Assembly (NCBI GenBank): GCA_012295275.1
Contig: CM022671.1
Span: 17,701,456-17,765,455 of the forward strand
Reading direction: 5' to 3'
DNA length: 64,000 nucleotides
Source of the DNA: Chrysomallon squamiferum
Lineage: Eukaryota > Mollusca > Gastropoda > Neomphalida > Peltospiridae
Shown: piece after piece, positions 1-15,360 of the stretch
How the letters are laid out: every line of letters starts with the position of its first letter
Numbering within the stretch: position 1 is the first letter of the stretch
The notes under the pieces: generated by a model
Databases searched by the model: none
What the model saw: the letters and a program-made list of their open reading frames with translations, nothing else
Told to the model about the DNA's origin: nothing
Position numbers and translations under genes: made by a program

Positions 1-2105
1 CCAATTAATGGAAAAAATGGAAATGGAAACTGCACTCATAATGCTGGACTTGACTTATGTAGTATATGAAATTTAATTCATTCGTCCCCAAGGAACAACA
101 TCCTCAGGGGGAAAAAAACAACTCAGGAAAACCACTCTACCACACCCATTACAAAATACCCCATAAATGTATGAATACAAACATGGAATGATGGTTAAGA
201 GATTTTCAGTGTAATACCATTAATTTACAGCTAGTTAGAAACAGCAGTAAATTACAAAATACATTTTGGGATATTCCCATTAACAGTTTTGGAAACAATG
301 AATTTGGTCATTCTAGTTATTGGTTTCCATGGTAACCAAAAATATATCAAAAAATAACAATCTCAAAATTACTCCAGATTAACAGATGCAAAATAATTTG
401 CTATATTTTGCATCAGCTTTCCTGAAATAGTATCGGATAGATGGATACATGGAAATGAATGATGAACATTTTAATATTCATTCCAGCAGTAATAACATAG
501 CAGGACCTAATGAAATGTATTTTTTTTATCTCCATTTCCCACAGATATTACTGCTGCTTAGAGCACTTTTTATGGGAGGTCATTCCTTTTGCCATCATTA
601 GCTGAGGCAGCCTACAAATATTAGTGTCACTAAATATGACTTGTGTTGGCAAAACAGATAGCTTTCCTTGCTCTGAACAGCACTTGGAAGTCTCCCAGAC
701 TGTGATTACAGGTTGTGTAAAGAAGCCATTGATCTTGAAATAAAATCTTTATTTGTGGGACAGGGAAGACCTGGACTGAAAGTCCCCCAAAATAAAATGA
801 AATTTACACACAGTGATAAAACTCTGTAAGCAAGCAGAGAGTGGCAAGGGTTTCAGAGAATCGTTATTACATATCATACATCATTACTGGCCGGTCGCCT
901 AAATGGATCAGCTCTATGAGAAAGCGAGTGTTTCCCCATTACTACAAACACACAGTGTATTGATCTATGGTGAGAGTTTTTACACACAGAGGCTATTTAA
1001 AACTTCTGGCAATCCTCAACAAGTTGTGTTAATTCTCCGGGGCCAGGCTGATACGTTTAACACTACTACTACCTAAAATAAATAATTAGTGTTTGATGTT
1101 TACAGGCTTTTTGCTACTTCAGTAGGTTGCACCATGGATGAATGAGCAGCAACTGCAACATAACTCAGCAGATGTAGCCACCTGTCTGAATAAATATATC
1201 TTAAGTATTCTCGGTTTTGTTCTCAACACAAAGCAACTAAAGACTCTTGTACTCTTCTTTTCTTTCAAATAAACGCCAACCATACTGGGCCCAGGATAAA
1301 TGTGCCTGAACCTTAATTGCATAGTGGCACATCAAAATAATTTATTATTAGCAGTGTTTTTCAATCTCTCTGATTTATAAACCACTTTTACTTTCCAAAT
1401 TTGTTTTTAATTTTTTATTAATTTTATTAATTTTATTAATTTATTCTTATTACACTTTTTATTTTCTACATTTTGCTTTAATTTTTTATAATTTTTTTGT
1501 TATTATTTTTTATTATTGATTGATTTATTTATTTATTTATTTATATATTTATTTTTACATTACATTATACCACTGCCAGAAGGAACATGGAAATGTATTA
1601 ATGTTATCAAAGAAATTTTCCTTCTAAGCTTTAGGATTAATCATCTGTAGTATTTACATGTCTAATGAACTGTGTGCTTATTTTGCAACAGAAAACAGTC
1701 AAGCAAAAACTAAGGGTAAAAGTCTGACCTATAATTTTCTACTCTACTTCATTCATTTATTTCTTCATTCATCCATTAAGTGATCTGTTCATCCATCACT
1801 AATTTATTGGTTTATTGATCACTATTAAGAACTGCTACAATGTTGTTTGCAGGTAAATTAAGACATTTCATTATTCTAATTTATTAATTAAGACATTCAG
1901 TCAATCTGATTAATTAATCATAATCAAGTATTGCAGATAAAGGATAAAGTAATTAATTGATGTGATAATTAAAATAAATGTATTGCAACTATTAATTATA
2001 TAGTGTTTTAGAATTAGCCAATTAAAAGATATTAATGTAACTAACACATCATTGTCAACACATTTTAAAGTTTAATAATAAATTTGTATATAAAAAAATA
2101 TATAT

Positions 2106-2142
<37 letters not shown>

Positions 2143-3633
2143 CTTTTTAAAAACTTCAGTAGAGTATATTTCAGTAGATCTTTTACTTGTATTTGTAAAA
2201 AAATAGTAATAAAAAAAAAATAATAATAATATAAATAAATAAATAAATAAATGTTTAATATGAAAATAAAAGAATTCTTTTAAAATTAAGAATTATGATG
2301 ATAAAACACTTCCTCTACTTGCAAATTATGATGTGCAGTCATTTTTGTAGCAACAGCAAACAATGTTCAGTAATAATCAATGCTGTATATAAAATTACTA
2401 ACATTCATCAAAGAACATAAATCAAAACAGACAAGGATAAGCATCTCTTACTGAAATCTTTTTTCCTGTTCGCTGCCCAATAATCCTCAACTTAATGAGC
2501 CCAATAGAGTCTTAACTGGATATAAGCAGTTGTAAGAAATCTATGAATATTGTTTTGTGGTGGTATTTAATACTAAATTAATGAATCTGTTTTCAAAATA
2601 TTTTATATTTCAAAGATATCTATTAACGTTTGATTATTATAAATATAATAAACAAATAAATGTGATTTCAAATCAGTTATTGAGTTTTACTTCTATTCTA
2701 ATGTTAGAATATATAACTGCCTTCCAGGCGTATCATACATTATTCAAACTTGCTTTAATATGAAATATATCTTCATATTGGTTTTATGTTAAATATATCT
2801 TGTGTAAAACCATTTAAATGCAGTTTTTACAAGATATATCAAAACTTCATTTAAAAGGCTTTATACAAGATATATAAAATGTTTTTAAATGGTTCAAACA
2901 GTATATATTAAAACTGTTTTTAAATAGTTTTATACAAGACATATTAAAACTTATCTTTAAATAGTTTGAGATATAATGTATTAAAATTGAATTTAAATAG
3001 CTTTATATTTAAAAAAATACTGCCTTTAAATTGTTTTAAACAAGATATATTAAAATGCCTTCAAATGGTTTTATATAAGATATTTTAAAACTGTCTTTAA
3101 ACTATTTAAAAATGTTTTCATTCAAAATATATACTTTTTTAAAGTCTTTAAATGGATTTCTGTAGGTATGTAACATAGCCAAAAAATATTTTCAGCATTT
3201 CTAAATCTTTTTATTATTCTAGCACATCTAGCTTTACCAGTGGTAAATTATGACAGTACTATTAGAGGTTATGATAATGCAAAGGTCTTGATTTTTTCTC
3301 TGTTACTGTGACGTCATTCACATACACAAATGAAAAAAAGAAAAAACTCTGAAAGACCAAGTATAACCATGTACATTTTTAAATGTGCTCAGTCTGACAG
3401 GAATTTTTTTCCACTTCTTTATACACAAAATCTTAACATGAATAAAAAAAATGTCAGCCTCCACATATCCTTGTTGATATTATTATTTTTTTTTTTTCCA
3501 CACTTTATTATGAAAGATGGATCAACAATAAATAAAATAATCAATTGAAATGGAACAAAAATACATTTGTTCTATAATAAAGTTTCTAAATAAATATATA
3601 AATCAATGATTGCAAATAAAACTTTTTATTTAC
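1..3633. other. Left flank, probably intron or 3' part of GRIPAP1
   Basis: No exon that I can support lies here. GRIPAP1 is read leftward and its last visible exon ends at 3634 with a good donor (GTAAAT on the minus strand), so this stretch should be intron or contain C-terminal exons I failed to recognise. Bases 1 to about 1330 are visibly less AT-rich than the rest and could be untranslated or conserved non-coding sequence. Bases 1400 to 3600 are AT-rich, with TTTA, TAA and AAAT runs. Short open frames here look fortuitous. Confidence 0.4.
2770..3150. repeat. Degenerate tandem repeat, about 32-38 bp period
   Basis: Roughly ten imperfect copies of a unit containing a 'caagatatattaaaactg'-like core followed by 'tttaaatggttttata'-like sequence. 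Cores start near 2833, 2869, 2901 and 2939, so spacing varies from 32 to 38 bp. The copies are strongly diverged, unlike the two satellites at 50.7-56 kb, which suggests an old array. Confidence 0.6.
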
Positions 3634-6600
3634 CTGCTGTCACCTCGGAGAGGGTCACTGGGATCAATTGGCCTTAGTAAATCTTCAACACCTGGAAAAA
3701 TAATTAAAATATTTTTTTATTAAAACTGTACTTTCCATTTTAACAATCAATTACTCTATCTTCATCCTTCCCAAACACATTTTTTAACAGAAGATGACAG
3801 AAAAGATTTTATGTGACCATCATGCAAACATTCTTACATTTTATTACATAAATAATGATGATACTTAATCTCATTATATCTCTTTAGGTAATAAATAAGC
3901 CTATCATTTCACTAGAATTTATATTTAGCCCAAATTTTTCTCTAGTTTCCTCTTCTTTTTATTCAGATTTTGTTTTTGAACTTCAAGTGAGCTTTCTGAA
4001 AATTCTTGTTAATGTGAAAGCAACAAGAGCTACACAGAAGGGAGCTTACTCTGCCTAACACTGCTGTCAAGAAGAACTTCCTGCAGTCTTTCTTGTAGTT
4101 TCTCTGCTCTTTTTCTTTCTGCATGAAGCTGACGTTTTAAATCTTTCACCTAAAAATTACAAAATAATTATATCATAAAAAAAAAAAATAAATAAATAAA
4201 TAAATCAAGCAGAAATTCCTATTTGCCATATAACTGTACTGCAATCTAGTTTTCTTCAAAAAAAAGTACATATCTAAAACAAATAGGAATTTTCTCTATA
4301 TAGATCTTATTAACTTTATTATTAAAAAAATAAAGACATAATCACATACTTCTTAAATGGGATATTTAATGATCTTGGTAAAGATAATAAAAATAAAATT
4401 AGTAAACAAATTAACAAAAAAACAATTTTTGCAGATTTCAGGCACTAACCTGAATAACTCTGATAAATGTGAAAATTAACAATGTATTCTACCTAAGTGA
4501 TATGAGCTAGTTTTTGTAATAAAATATTCTCATAAATACTCACTATTGACATTCCTTTCTTTTCAGTGATTTTCTTTTCACCAAGACCATCCTTAATTTC
4601 CTGTAAAGAATAAATAAATATTAACAGAACGATACCTCAGTGTATTTCATTATTATTGTTATTAGGGAGTCAGTATACAGGTTATATGTAAAAATGTTGC
4701 ATAAAAAAGAACTCTTCTTGCATTGCATGATAGACTATTCTTATCAGTTAAAAGCAAGGGAATTTTTTACATGCACCTTCGTATCAAAACATTTACTATA
4801 TTTCGGCATATTAAGAATGTGCGAGAATGTACACCTTTTAGAATGCAATTAATTTTCACTAACAACAAACAAAATAATTATCAATACAGAAAGAAAATAC
4901 TATTTTTCAGAATTCCATAAATAATTTTATGAACTAAATAAAGAAATATACAAGATCAATTTCTTTTTCTGCAAAATATTCAGTGCAACGAAAAAATACA
5001 GAAATGCAGAATGGAATAAAATAATTCATCTGTTATTTTACTTTGAGAAAATTATGTTAACAAACCCAATATTTTAATTTTATTTTATTCCTCTCCATAA
5101 ATTGTTTATACCATACTTTCAATTGTAAAAAAATGTTGTTTAAATATATTAAGTGCAAGTATATTTTAAAAAATAGAATAATAATAACAATAATTTTACC
5201 TGTCGTAAACTACTAATAACCATTTCCTGATTTTCTAATTCTCTTTTAAGTGATTTTGCATTATCTTCCAGTTCCTGAAGAAAATAACATTTATTTACAC
5301 CATGAATAACAAATGCAGTAATATTTGTTACACTTTATTATTCCAGTATTATATTATGATTACTGCTCTGTTAATATTTAAAATTTTGAAAACTACAAAA
5401 TATTCTAGTGTAACAAGATGTTATTGAAGAATAATGTGAAAAGAGAACCAATCAAATTTTCATCTGTTCCACTAATTGTCATATACATTTTGACACAGAA
5501 TGATAAATAATGTTTATATTACAGTTCACTCCAAAATTAGTAAATTTAACTTTAAAAAAACCCATGATAATCTGTTTATAATGACATAGATAAAAACACC
5601 AAATGAAAACAATGAGAGTTTTTAAATAAATAATAAATGAATTATATTTCATACATTTTTAAAATGAATTTATATGATTTAAATAATCATAAAAACAAAA
5701 ATTAGATGCAAAAAAACCCATAATGTCCATGAAAATCTTTCCTAAATCTGAATGTATAACCTTTCTTATTCAAACAAAAGAAATTTGCTATGGAGACAAA
5801 GAAAAGTCCATTTCGTTCTCCAGAATATTTTTATCTACATATTTTAAGGCAATTTTAGGTATCAAATTAGTATTATAAATAGAAAAATAAAGTGTGTTGT
5901 GATACCTGAACGAATTTAACATGTTCCTCTTTTAGTTGACTAGTTTCTGTTTCATGTCGCTGTATTAAGTCAGCTAGCGACTGTTGATGAGATGATTTCA
6001 TTTCTTCCACCTCTTCCTGATGTCTGGACTGAGCCTCCTCCAACTGAGTCTGAAACATCATTTATAACAGTCAACACAGACATCAGAAGACAATGAAAAT
6101 ATCAAAACCAGACATTTATTATACGTTTCTCTTTTACAAATAAATTCATTTCAAATTATGAATGAATAATGATTCAAAAAATGTTTATTTCAAACCAAAA
6201 AAAAATATTACTCTTGAAATGTAAGGATTAAAAAAGAAATCTTCTCCCAAATTTTAGGATTTATACTAAGGAACACATTAACAGTTTAATATGTTTTACA
6301 TACTTCTGCACAAAAGTTTCATTTTTCAAAATTAAAATAAAATGATAAAGATGTGAAGATATATGCAGGTGGCCATTAACCTTTATTTGTAGCATCATTT
6401 CAAACACTGAATAATTTAACAATAAAATAATATTCCATTCTTCACCGATCATCGGGGACTTCTTTTAATGAAGGCTTCACTTTTAATAAAAACATTTATC
6501 AAATAAAATAAGAAGAAATCTTGTGGAGATATACAAAATATACAAGCAGAAATATTTTACACAGATGTAACAGAAGAGTATTTTCACCTCGACTTCCTTC

Positions 6601-9565
6601 AGTCTTCTTTCAAGCCAGGACTTGGCATCTTCCAGTGATTTGACCTTCCCCTGCAATTCTTCACTCAGGTGTTTGTGTTTATCAAAGTCTGAATTCTGAA
6701 TCTATAAAAAAGATTATATATAGATTTTAAACTGAGATAAAAACAAAAAATAATTAATCGTATATAATTTTTATGCTTCTCATTAAATAAAATCAAGAAA
6801 TCTTTGAATGAACTTTGTCATGGAAAATAAGCTGGCATTGTTGTTGACTGATGTAAATCACTGAAAACACCCCAGAAGTTCTTAGATCTCTGTGTACTGT
6901 CATTATAAGAAAAAACAACCTATAATGCTGAATATTAGCATGAATGAAATCTAAGGTTGATGTATGGCGCTCATATTTACAGGAAGCAGGCAAACTTTTT
7001 TTCTTCTAACATAAACTTTTCTCATTTATCCAATCATTTATCTCCATCAGCAGAATATTCATTTATTCTGGCTCTGTTTTAAAGAGATTTTCATTACCTA
7101 AAATTCAGACATTATCATCTTGAACACCTTTAGCATGAAATATTTTAAGTATGAATATGTTTACTACATATGTAAGATAGATCTGGAATCACCCACCTTT
7201 AAGTCTTCGATCTGTTTGCGAAGTGTGTTGATCTGACTGTTGTGTTTCTCCTCTAATTCTGTCATGTGTTTGTGATGGTTGTCACTGTCTTTCTGGTATT
7301 TTATTGCCAGCTCATCCAGCAATGATTTTCTTTTCTCAGCCACCTAGAGCAAAATAAACAGTTAATTCAATAACTGCGACTCCAGTCACATTCTTTTCTT
7401 CTTCATATACTGCGAATCTTTAGATCTGAATGCAGTGTTTTGTGTTTAGTGTTTACATATATCAACAAAAGTTGTTTTCTATTAAGAAAATGGAAACAGC
7501 TGTAGAACTAGAAGTCAGAGAACAAATGTTTGTAACATCTGGCAAGCATAACAATAACAGATTCATACAAAATGGGCTATTCAGACAAAAATAAACTGTA
7601 TGATTTGTTTTTAAAACAGGAAAATAGATTCACTTTGTTTAAATGATCTAAGAAAGTGTATAAATCAACTAATTAACAAATTATTGATTTATATTGCCTT
7701 TTTAGATTTCTTTAATTAGATGCATGTAGTATACAGTATACAAATTCCCAATTTTTCAAAACGTATGTTAGGCTACTTCCAACCATAATTGTAGAAAGAA
7801 AAAAAACTTGGGGGGGAATTTATATTATATTATTAGTAATATTTTATACTAATAAGCAACTAAATAAATATTAAACACTTCTAAAAAGTATTCTTATAAT
7901 GATAGCATAGGACATGATGGAAATATGTGTGGAAGTGTACTGAGAAGTTTATTTATTTGTAAAAAGCTGTGAGATGCTGCAGTGAACTCTCTTCACAGAC
8001 TATTGTAGACTATCGGAGATGAAAGAGAATAAAGTGGATTTAAACTCACCTTACTGATCTCCTGCAAGGCTTGTATCTGGTTGTCTCGTTCTTTCTGTGC
8101 TGCCTGCAGCTGATCCAGTGTCTCCTGACTGGCTTTCTGACTCTCTCTCAGCTGCACTCTGAGGTCGTCGTTCTGCTGGGACAGTTCACTGACTGTGTTC
8201 TGAAGTTCCTGCAGCCTCTGTTCAAACTGCTTCGTCTTCTCATGCAGCTGCTGGCTTCCAATGATGCCAGCTGCATCAACCTGCGTTTCACAAATACAAC
8301 GTAATGTAGTGAAGAACACTGCTAATTTTATACATACAATAAGATATGTGAAAGTACCCAGGGTAATTTCCACCAGTACAAGCTGCATCAATGTGTGTTT
8401 CATAAATACAGTGTGATATAGTAAAGTTCCCAGTATAATTTCAAACAACACAAGCTGCATCAGTCTGTCTTTCACAAATAAAATATGATATAGTAACATA
8501 TAGAGTATAATTTCCAACAATCTGTGTTTCACAAATAAAAATTAAATGTTATAAGAAAAACATACAAAATCTGCCTTCTACTCATTTCACTGCTATTGAT
8601 GCATGAGCAAGGTAAAAAGTTAAATAATTTTTTAAATTTGTATTCCTTTTTTTTTCTTTTCTCTGACTTCTAGTAAGCAATATTTTAAGAATTTCAAAAT
8701 CTCTCTACTAATAAAAACACAAGTTATTTTCTTACAAAATCAGAATGGAGAAGCTGTTTCTCTCTGAACATTCAGACACCATCTAAATCCCTTTACAGAA
8801 GTAAATGTCTTACCTGTTGCTGAAGAACAATTATTTGATTTTCTAAATCCTTTACATATTGTTCTGATTCAGTGTGGCCTTCTTCTTCTGCCTGGTACAA
8901 AACAAATAACTATATTTAAATTTTACACCAAAGAAATATGCAGTGATTTAACCATCATATATGATCATTTTTCAATTTTCATCTTTTGTTAATTTCACCT
9001 TGGAATATGCCTCGGACAAGATTTTTCACATCAGTTTGAAACACTGTAATTATTTTTGTAAATGATGGTTTACATATCAATGCTGAAATTATTTTTATAA
9101 TATACTTGAAATAAACTATATTTCATAATATAAAATGATATTTCCAAGACAAAATCACATAAAGAAAAATTCCCAAATAATCTTGATACGAAGTTTTGAT
9201 TGACTTTTTCTTCTTTTTTTCTCTTTTAAAAAAAATAACAAAATAAAGAGTTCTATAAAGTATTTAACTACAAAATAAAAGTTAGCAGACAATTAGCAAA
9301 TCAGCAGGATGTTGTTTTATTATAAAAAGAATTTAAGAAACAGAAGGATTTCTAGTTATTATTTCAGGAACTGTTGGAACTGTGCAGAAAGTGAATGTAC
9401 TATTATATACCTCTCTGAGTCTTTCAATCTCAGCCTGCAGTTTGCCAATTTGATCGTGATAGTACTTCTGATCTCTGTCTCTTGCTTGTTGAGCTTCTTC
9501 TAACTTCTTACTGTAATGTGATAAACACATACAAGATGTGAGAAAATCTCACTATTAAAGTATTA

Positions 9566-9597
<32 letters not shown>

Positions 9598-12500
9598 GCC
9601 TCAGATAAATTAAAAATTTAGATACATGATATAAACAGCTTTTTGCTGGGGTATTTGGGAAACAAAATTTTATAATTAATTTAAAACTTTTTATATGAAT
9701 ATGTTTTCTGGTTGTTTATTAAATTTCAAAATAGTATTACTTCATTAACATTAATTTTCATTATAATTTTTTTTAATATTAAAGCAATCATATGATCAAA
9801 TCTGTACGTACTTGCTTTCTTCAAAAAGTGATTCTTTCTCCGATTGCAAATTAATGTAACTGAAATTAAAAAGATTAGATCGCTTATATACAAGAAATTA
9901 AAGGCAACAAGAAAAAGGAGGATATACATTTATTTGTAAAAGGAATCTTCTTACTGAATGTGTAGCTGTACTGCTTGTAGTATTAGCCAATATAAGAACA
10001 GTTACTGTGAATAATATTAAACTGTTATCAAGATGACAGACACTTTAAGGGACACAACTCTTGCCTAAGATAATTTAGTGCAGTTATTGGTTGAAAGATT
10101 TCACTTTTGTCTTGAAATACATAAAAATGTTACTTTTATACATTCAATTAAAAATGTTCAGGTAACATTAAATCAATTACAGATAATATGTGAGACAATA
10201 ATGTTATTTACTGTAAGTGATAAAACCCCTTGTCTGTATAATTTATAAACAAAATAATGAAGGCAAACATAACAGAATAATATTTAAAATAATAACAGAT
10301 AAGGCCAACATCAAATCTTTAATATATAAAAATAAAATAATCTCTTTGAAACAGTATGTGTATAATTAATATTTAATAAATAATGAACAAGTTATAACAT
10401 TATGAATTAACAAATGTGGTTTAATGTCATCATATAAATACACTTTTTACTGTATTCTGCATTTAAATCTGTTTTATTTTAAATATTGTATTTAAGCTGG
10501 TACCTTTCTTGTTTCTTTTTCAGTTTCTCAGATACCTGCAACAAAGTGAAGTTAAATTTACCATCATGACAGAATTTTAAATTAAGACAAACAAAAATAC
10601 TTTTTACTGTTTAATTCTGAATTTGAACAAATGGATAATTAATTTTATTAAAAATGTATATCTCATTCTTGTAGAAGTTGTTGAACTAATTATAATGGCA
10701 GCATCATGTAATAATAATTTACCTTCTCAAGTTCTTCCTGTATACTGCCAATCTGCTCCTTTGTCTTCCTCTAAAAATAAAAAGATATCCACATGTGTTA
10801 GTCACATGATGCTGATTGTAAACATAATATACAGATTATGTAGCAATTACAATTATTAATTTAAAAAATGTACAGATTTTGTATAACTTTGATAACACAA
10901 ACAACCAATCAGTTCCAAACAAATAATATCTAATTATATTTCCTGTAACACCTTTTAAAATAATTGCTTTAAAATATATTTGACAAAAACTGGATTTTAT
11001 GTTTGTAACAGAAACACTTTTTAATACAATACATAATGACTTGTCAAATGACATATCATTTTATTATTATTTAATTAAATAACTACAAACAAACAAAATT
11101 TTAAAACTCTCAAAATTTGTTGATAATATTTGTAAAAAATAATTATTCAGCTTTTTAAACCTATACAAATTGATAATCTTTTATCAGAAACCTGAAAAAC
11201 TGTAAGCATCATTTGTGTTATAATTCCAGACCTATTTTATGAAATCAGAAATCTACAGGATTCAAGGGATCTAGGTTTGTCAATCTCTTTATAAATTACA
11301 GCAAATATTTACATCATTGGAAATAAGCTGCTCTTTCAAAATCTTCTTCTCCTCTAATTCTGTGTCCAATGCTATTTTCAATTCTACAAAATAAATTTAA
11401 ATATAAACAAAGAAGAGTTAAAGAAAAATAATAATAAAAAATTAAATACACAGATGCAAACATGCAAAAAGTTCAAAAAAAATAAAAGAAATTTAAATTT
11501 CTTTATAAATTTTACTATGTTGAGTAACTCAATTTAGTATATTTTCACTGCTCTTTTCATTTCACTTTTTAAAAAGGAAAAATTAAACAGTATAATACTA
11601 AAAACAAAAAACACTTACTGCTTATTTCTTCTAGATACTCTGACACTAAGCTTGTGTCTGATGTCTGAACCTCATTTTGACCTAAAATTTAACAGATTTA
11701 ATTAATCTGTGTATCAGAAAAACAATTGAAGAACTGCATACGAATATTTATCAAATCATATAATTAACTTTTTTTGGATTCTAAAGAATGATGTTTCCAC
11801 TAAGTTTTAGTCTGATCTTCATTTTGACCTACAATTTATCAGATTTAACTGATCTATGTATCAAAAAAATAATTGAAGAACTGTATATAATTAACACTTT
11901 TCTGATTCTTAAGCTAATGGTTTCAGATATTTCTGCGAATTAGATCATCTTACAAGAACAGCAAACCAATATTTTGTATTTGTAAACTGGCAAATATATC
12001 CTTGCATCAGTCCCTTTTCATAAAAATACGACTTAAATACTTCTCATACAAAGTCTTTGCACATATGCATATAAACATAATAATTATAAATGAATATTTT
12101 TCTGTACAACAATGTATAAAACACATTTTCTGGAACTGTTCAGGTATTTGACACTGACTAAACTTATCTATTTCAAAATCATATATTAAATGAATTTAAA
12201 AAAAATGATACTTTTCCGAAGAATAAAATGGATATATTCAAAGACTTAATATTATTAAGAAAAATGTGATGTTGGCTCATACATAGGTATGTAAACTGTA
12301 AGCACAAAGGTGGCATTAATCATAAGAAGAATAAAACATTAATAACTGTAACATAACAAATACTTACAGTATCGTGCATCTTGTAAAGCAGAAACAAACA
12401 TTTCAGAATCTTTGCCTTCCACTTCTCTGTGATCACTAAGACAAAAATTACTCAAATAATTTTTAGTTAAAAACCAAAAAAAGAGAGATGTTTCATTTTG

Positions 12501-12982
12501 AAAATACTACTGCCATATTTCTGTTTTCTCCAAGGACAGAGGTTCTTTTTTATTGATACTTTTCACTTTACTTTTTTATTATTTGTTATTATTTTAGTTT
12601 TGTAATGCCTATATAAATTACAAAAACTGAAAGGAAGGAAATGAGAAATGTTTACATAATGATGCACCCACAAAATCTTAATACAAAATATATATTCCAA
12701 AGATTAAAAATTATAATTTGTGTCTCCATAATTACTGTTTTGCTGTTTAACCTCTTTATTAATTAGCTATGATCTTTCATATGCACATTTCACAGTTAGG
12801 AACACACACACCACAAGATACTGTAGAAATTTCTAGAATATACTAGTAAGAATTAATCCTGTACCACACCAATGTCTCAGGCCAGCATTTTAACCACTAA
12901 TTCCACTAACCCATTCAATATATTTCTGTAAAGTGAATATTTAAAATGTATGTGTGACAGTAAAATTCAGACCAACCAACCA

Positions 12983-13015
<33 letters not shown>

Positions 13016-13434
13016 AAAGATGAAATTATTTACCCAGAGTCTTCACGTCCTGCTGGGGATTCTCTCCCCCCTGTCTCAGTGACCAGCTTCTGACAAATAC
13101 TGTTCTGACACTTCTCATACTTCTCTTGTATTGCTGTAACGAAATTATGTTGTTTTTATTATTATCATTACCATTATCATTCTTTATTATTAGTAGTAGT
13201 ATTTATTATCATTGTTATAGTTAATTATTATTATTATTATTATTACTGAAGAAATGTTTGAAACAAAATTTTTTTTTCTTCACAAGACTAAGATAATAAA
13301 GAAAACAATATGTTTAGCTTTAACATTTATTTAAAAGTAATAATAATTTATAAAAATATTTTTATTTTAATGTTAAACTCAAATTTAGTAAAGGTAGTTT
13401 GGGGTGGGTGGGTGCATATATATATATATATATA

Positions 13435-13470
<36 letters not shown>

Positions 13471-15324
13471 TCTCCCTCCCTCCCTCCCTCTGTATGTATG
13501 TATGTATGTATTTAGTGATACTGAAGAGATATACATTTTAAAAATCAGTGTGAATCTTTTAATTTCATAAAACTTATATATTTTTGTAAAACAGAAGAAT
13601 TGTATTTTTAATATATAGACTTTACCTGTCAGATTTTTCTGTAAGGCAGTATTCTGAGCTTGGAGACGTCTGATTTCATCTTCCAGTTTGGAATTATCTT
13701 CATTTGGCTCTGGGGTGCAACTCGATTTTTCCTGCCTTAAAAGCTGAAGTTCTTTCTCAAGCTGTTCATTGCTAGCAACTAGCTGTAACAACGTAAAAAT
13801 AATTTGTAAAGGAAAAATAAAACTGATTAATAAATATGATGAAAAAAGACAAAAATCAACATATTTTATTATCTGTGGATAGAAGCACAAATAGATCATG
13901 CAAGGATTTAAATAAAATATTACTGATAAATTACTAATGATAATGATCTGAGTAATTTCAAACTGATATTAACATAAAGAAAGTTATAAAGATGTTTTCT
14001 TTATTTCTGTGATTTTCTAAGATTTTGGGAGATGGTTAATTAAATTATCTGCAGTTGTTTTGTATTTTTCTTTTGGAAAATGTAACAATGTGATTATAGA
14101 TCATGCTTGTAATGAAAATTATATAATGTTGTCAACACCCTCCTATTCTGAAATAGTGGACCTGTCACCACTGGATCTCACCATGGACAGTTCTGCCATC
14201 ATGGTTTCATTTTGAAGCCGAAATTCCTCTTCTTGGCTCTGAAGTTTTCTTTCCAAGGCATCTGTCTCCTGTATAAGTATCTCAACTTCCTAAAACATCA
14301 AAAATGTTGGTGGATAAAAAAAAAGAACATTAAAATTAATTATCTAATAATTTAATATTCGATTTTTTTAATACTTCTTTTTATACACTTTCTTTATTTT
14401 AATAAAATCATTAAAATTAATCATCTAATAATGAAACAGTTTGCTTCATTTTAATAATACTTTTAATATTTAGTTTCTTCCTTTTAATTTTTATTATTAC
14501 TATCATTACTATAATGATGATGATGATGATGATGATGATATCATTATTATTTATTCATTTATTTATTTATTTATTTAGATATTTATTCTGATATTTTTCA
14601 AACAATCAATCTCATAGAAGAGAATGTTTCCAATTCAGCTTCATTTATGATATTTTAAAACAAAACTTTAGATTAGTAAAGATACATTTTTTAAGAACAA
14701 TAAAAATGCAATTACTTACTTTAGCTTTTTTGCTTTTGGATATAGCCTGCAACAAAAAAGATGCCATGCATGTATATAATTTGAGATCTGTACTATCTAC
14801 TGTGTAAAGATAATAGTAATGCTTTACATACATACATGTTCTATATATATATATATATATGTATATATACAGAGAGAGAGAGAGAGAATGAAAGAAAGAG
14901 AGAGAGATTAGATATCTCTGTTTGCACATATGCATATGTATGTGTGTATATATAAATTAGATGTTTAATTAAAAACATACTTATTGCAGATTTTTGTTCC
15001 TCCTGATTTACAATGAAAAAGTTAGAATATTTTCAAACCTATTTAGAATATGTAAACTAATCAGAAAATATTTAATTCATACCAACTACAATCTTGATGT
15101 AATTATTTTTAATTTACCTTATTTGCTTTCTGCAATTCTTTGTCATTGGATTCCAGTTTTTCCACACAACTCTCCAATTCTGAAAATTAGCAACTATTTT
15201 TAATTACATATCCATAAACATTATCATCATGGTTACAGTATATTGATTTAAATACCAAATTCTTTTCGCTGTAGATAACTAGCACTGCAAGTAACTAAAT
15301 CAATATATTATTTAACAAAGTAAG

Positions 15325-15360
<36 letters not shown>

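Noticed and set aside
1000-1070. Minus-strand segment reading PGPGELTQLVEDCQKF as a possible GRIPAP1 C-terminal exon
   Set aside because: It does not match the GRIPAP1 C-terminal region as I know it and lacks a clear acceptor with the required phase.
13348-13899. Minus-strand 183-codon open frame taken as one exon
   Set aside because: Only 13782-13626 is coding (GRIPAP1 exon 6). Good splice sites bound it and the rest is intron, including a microsatellite.
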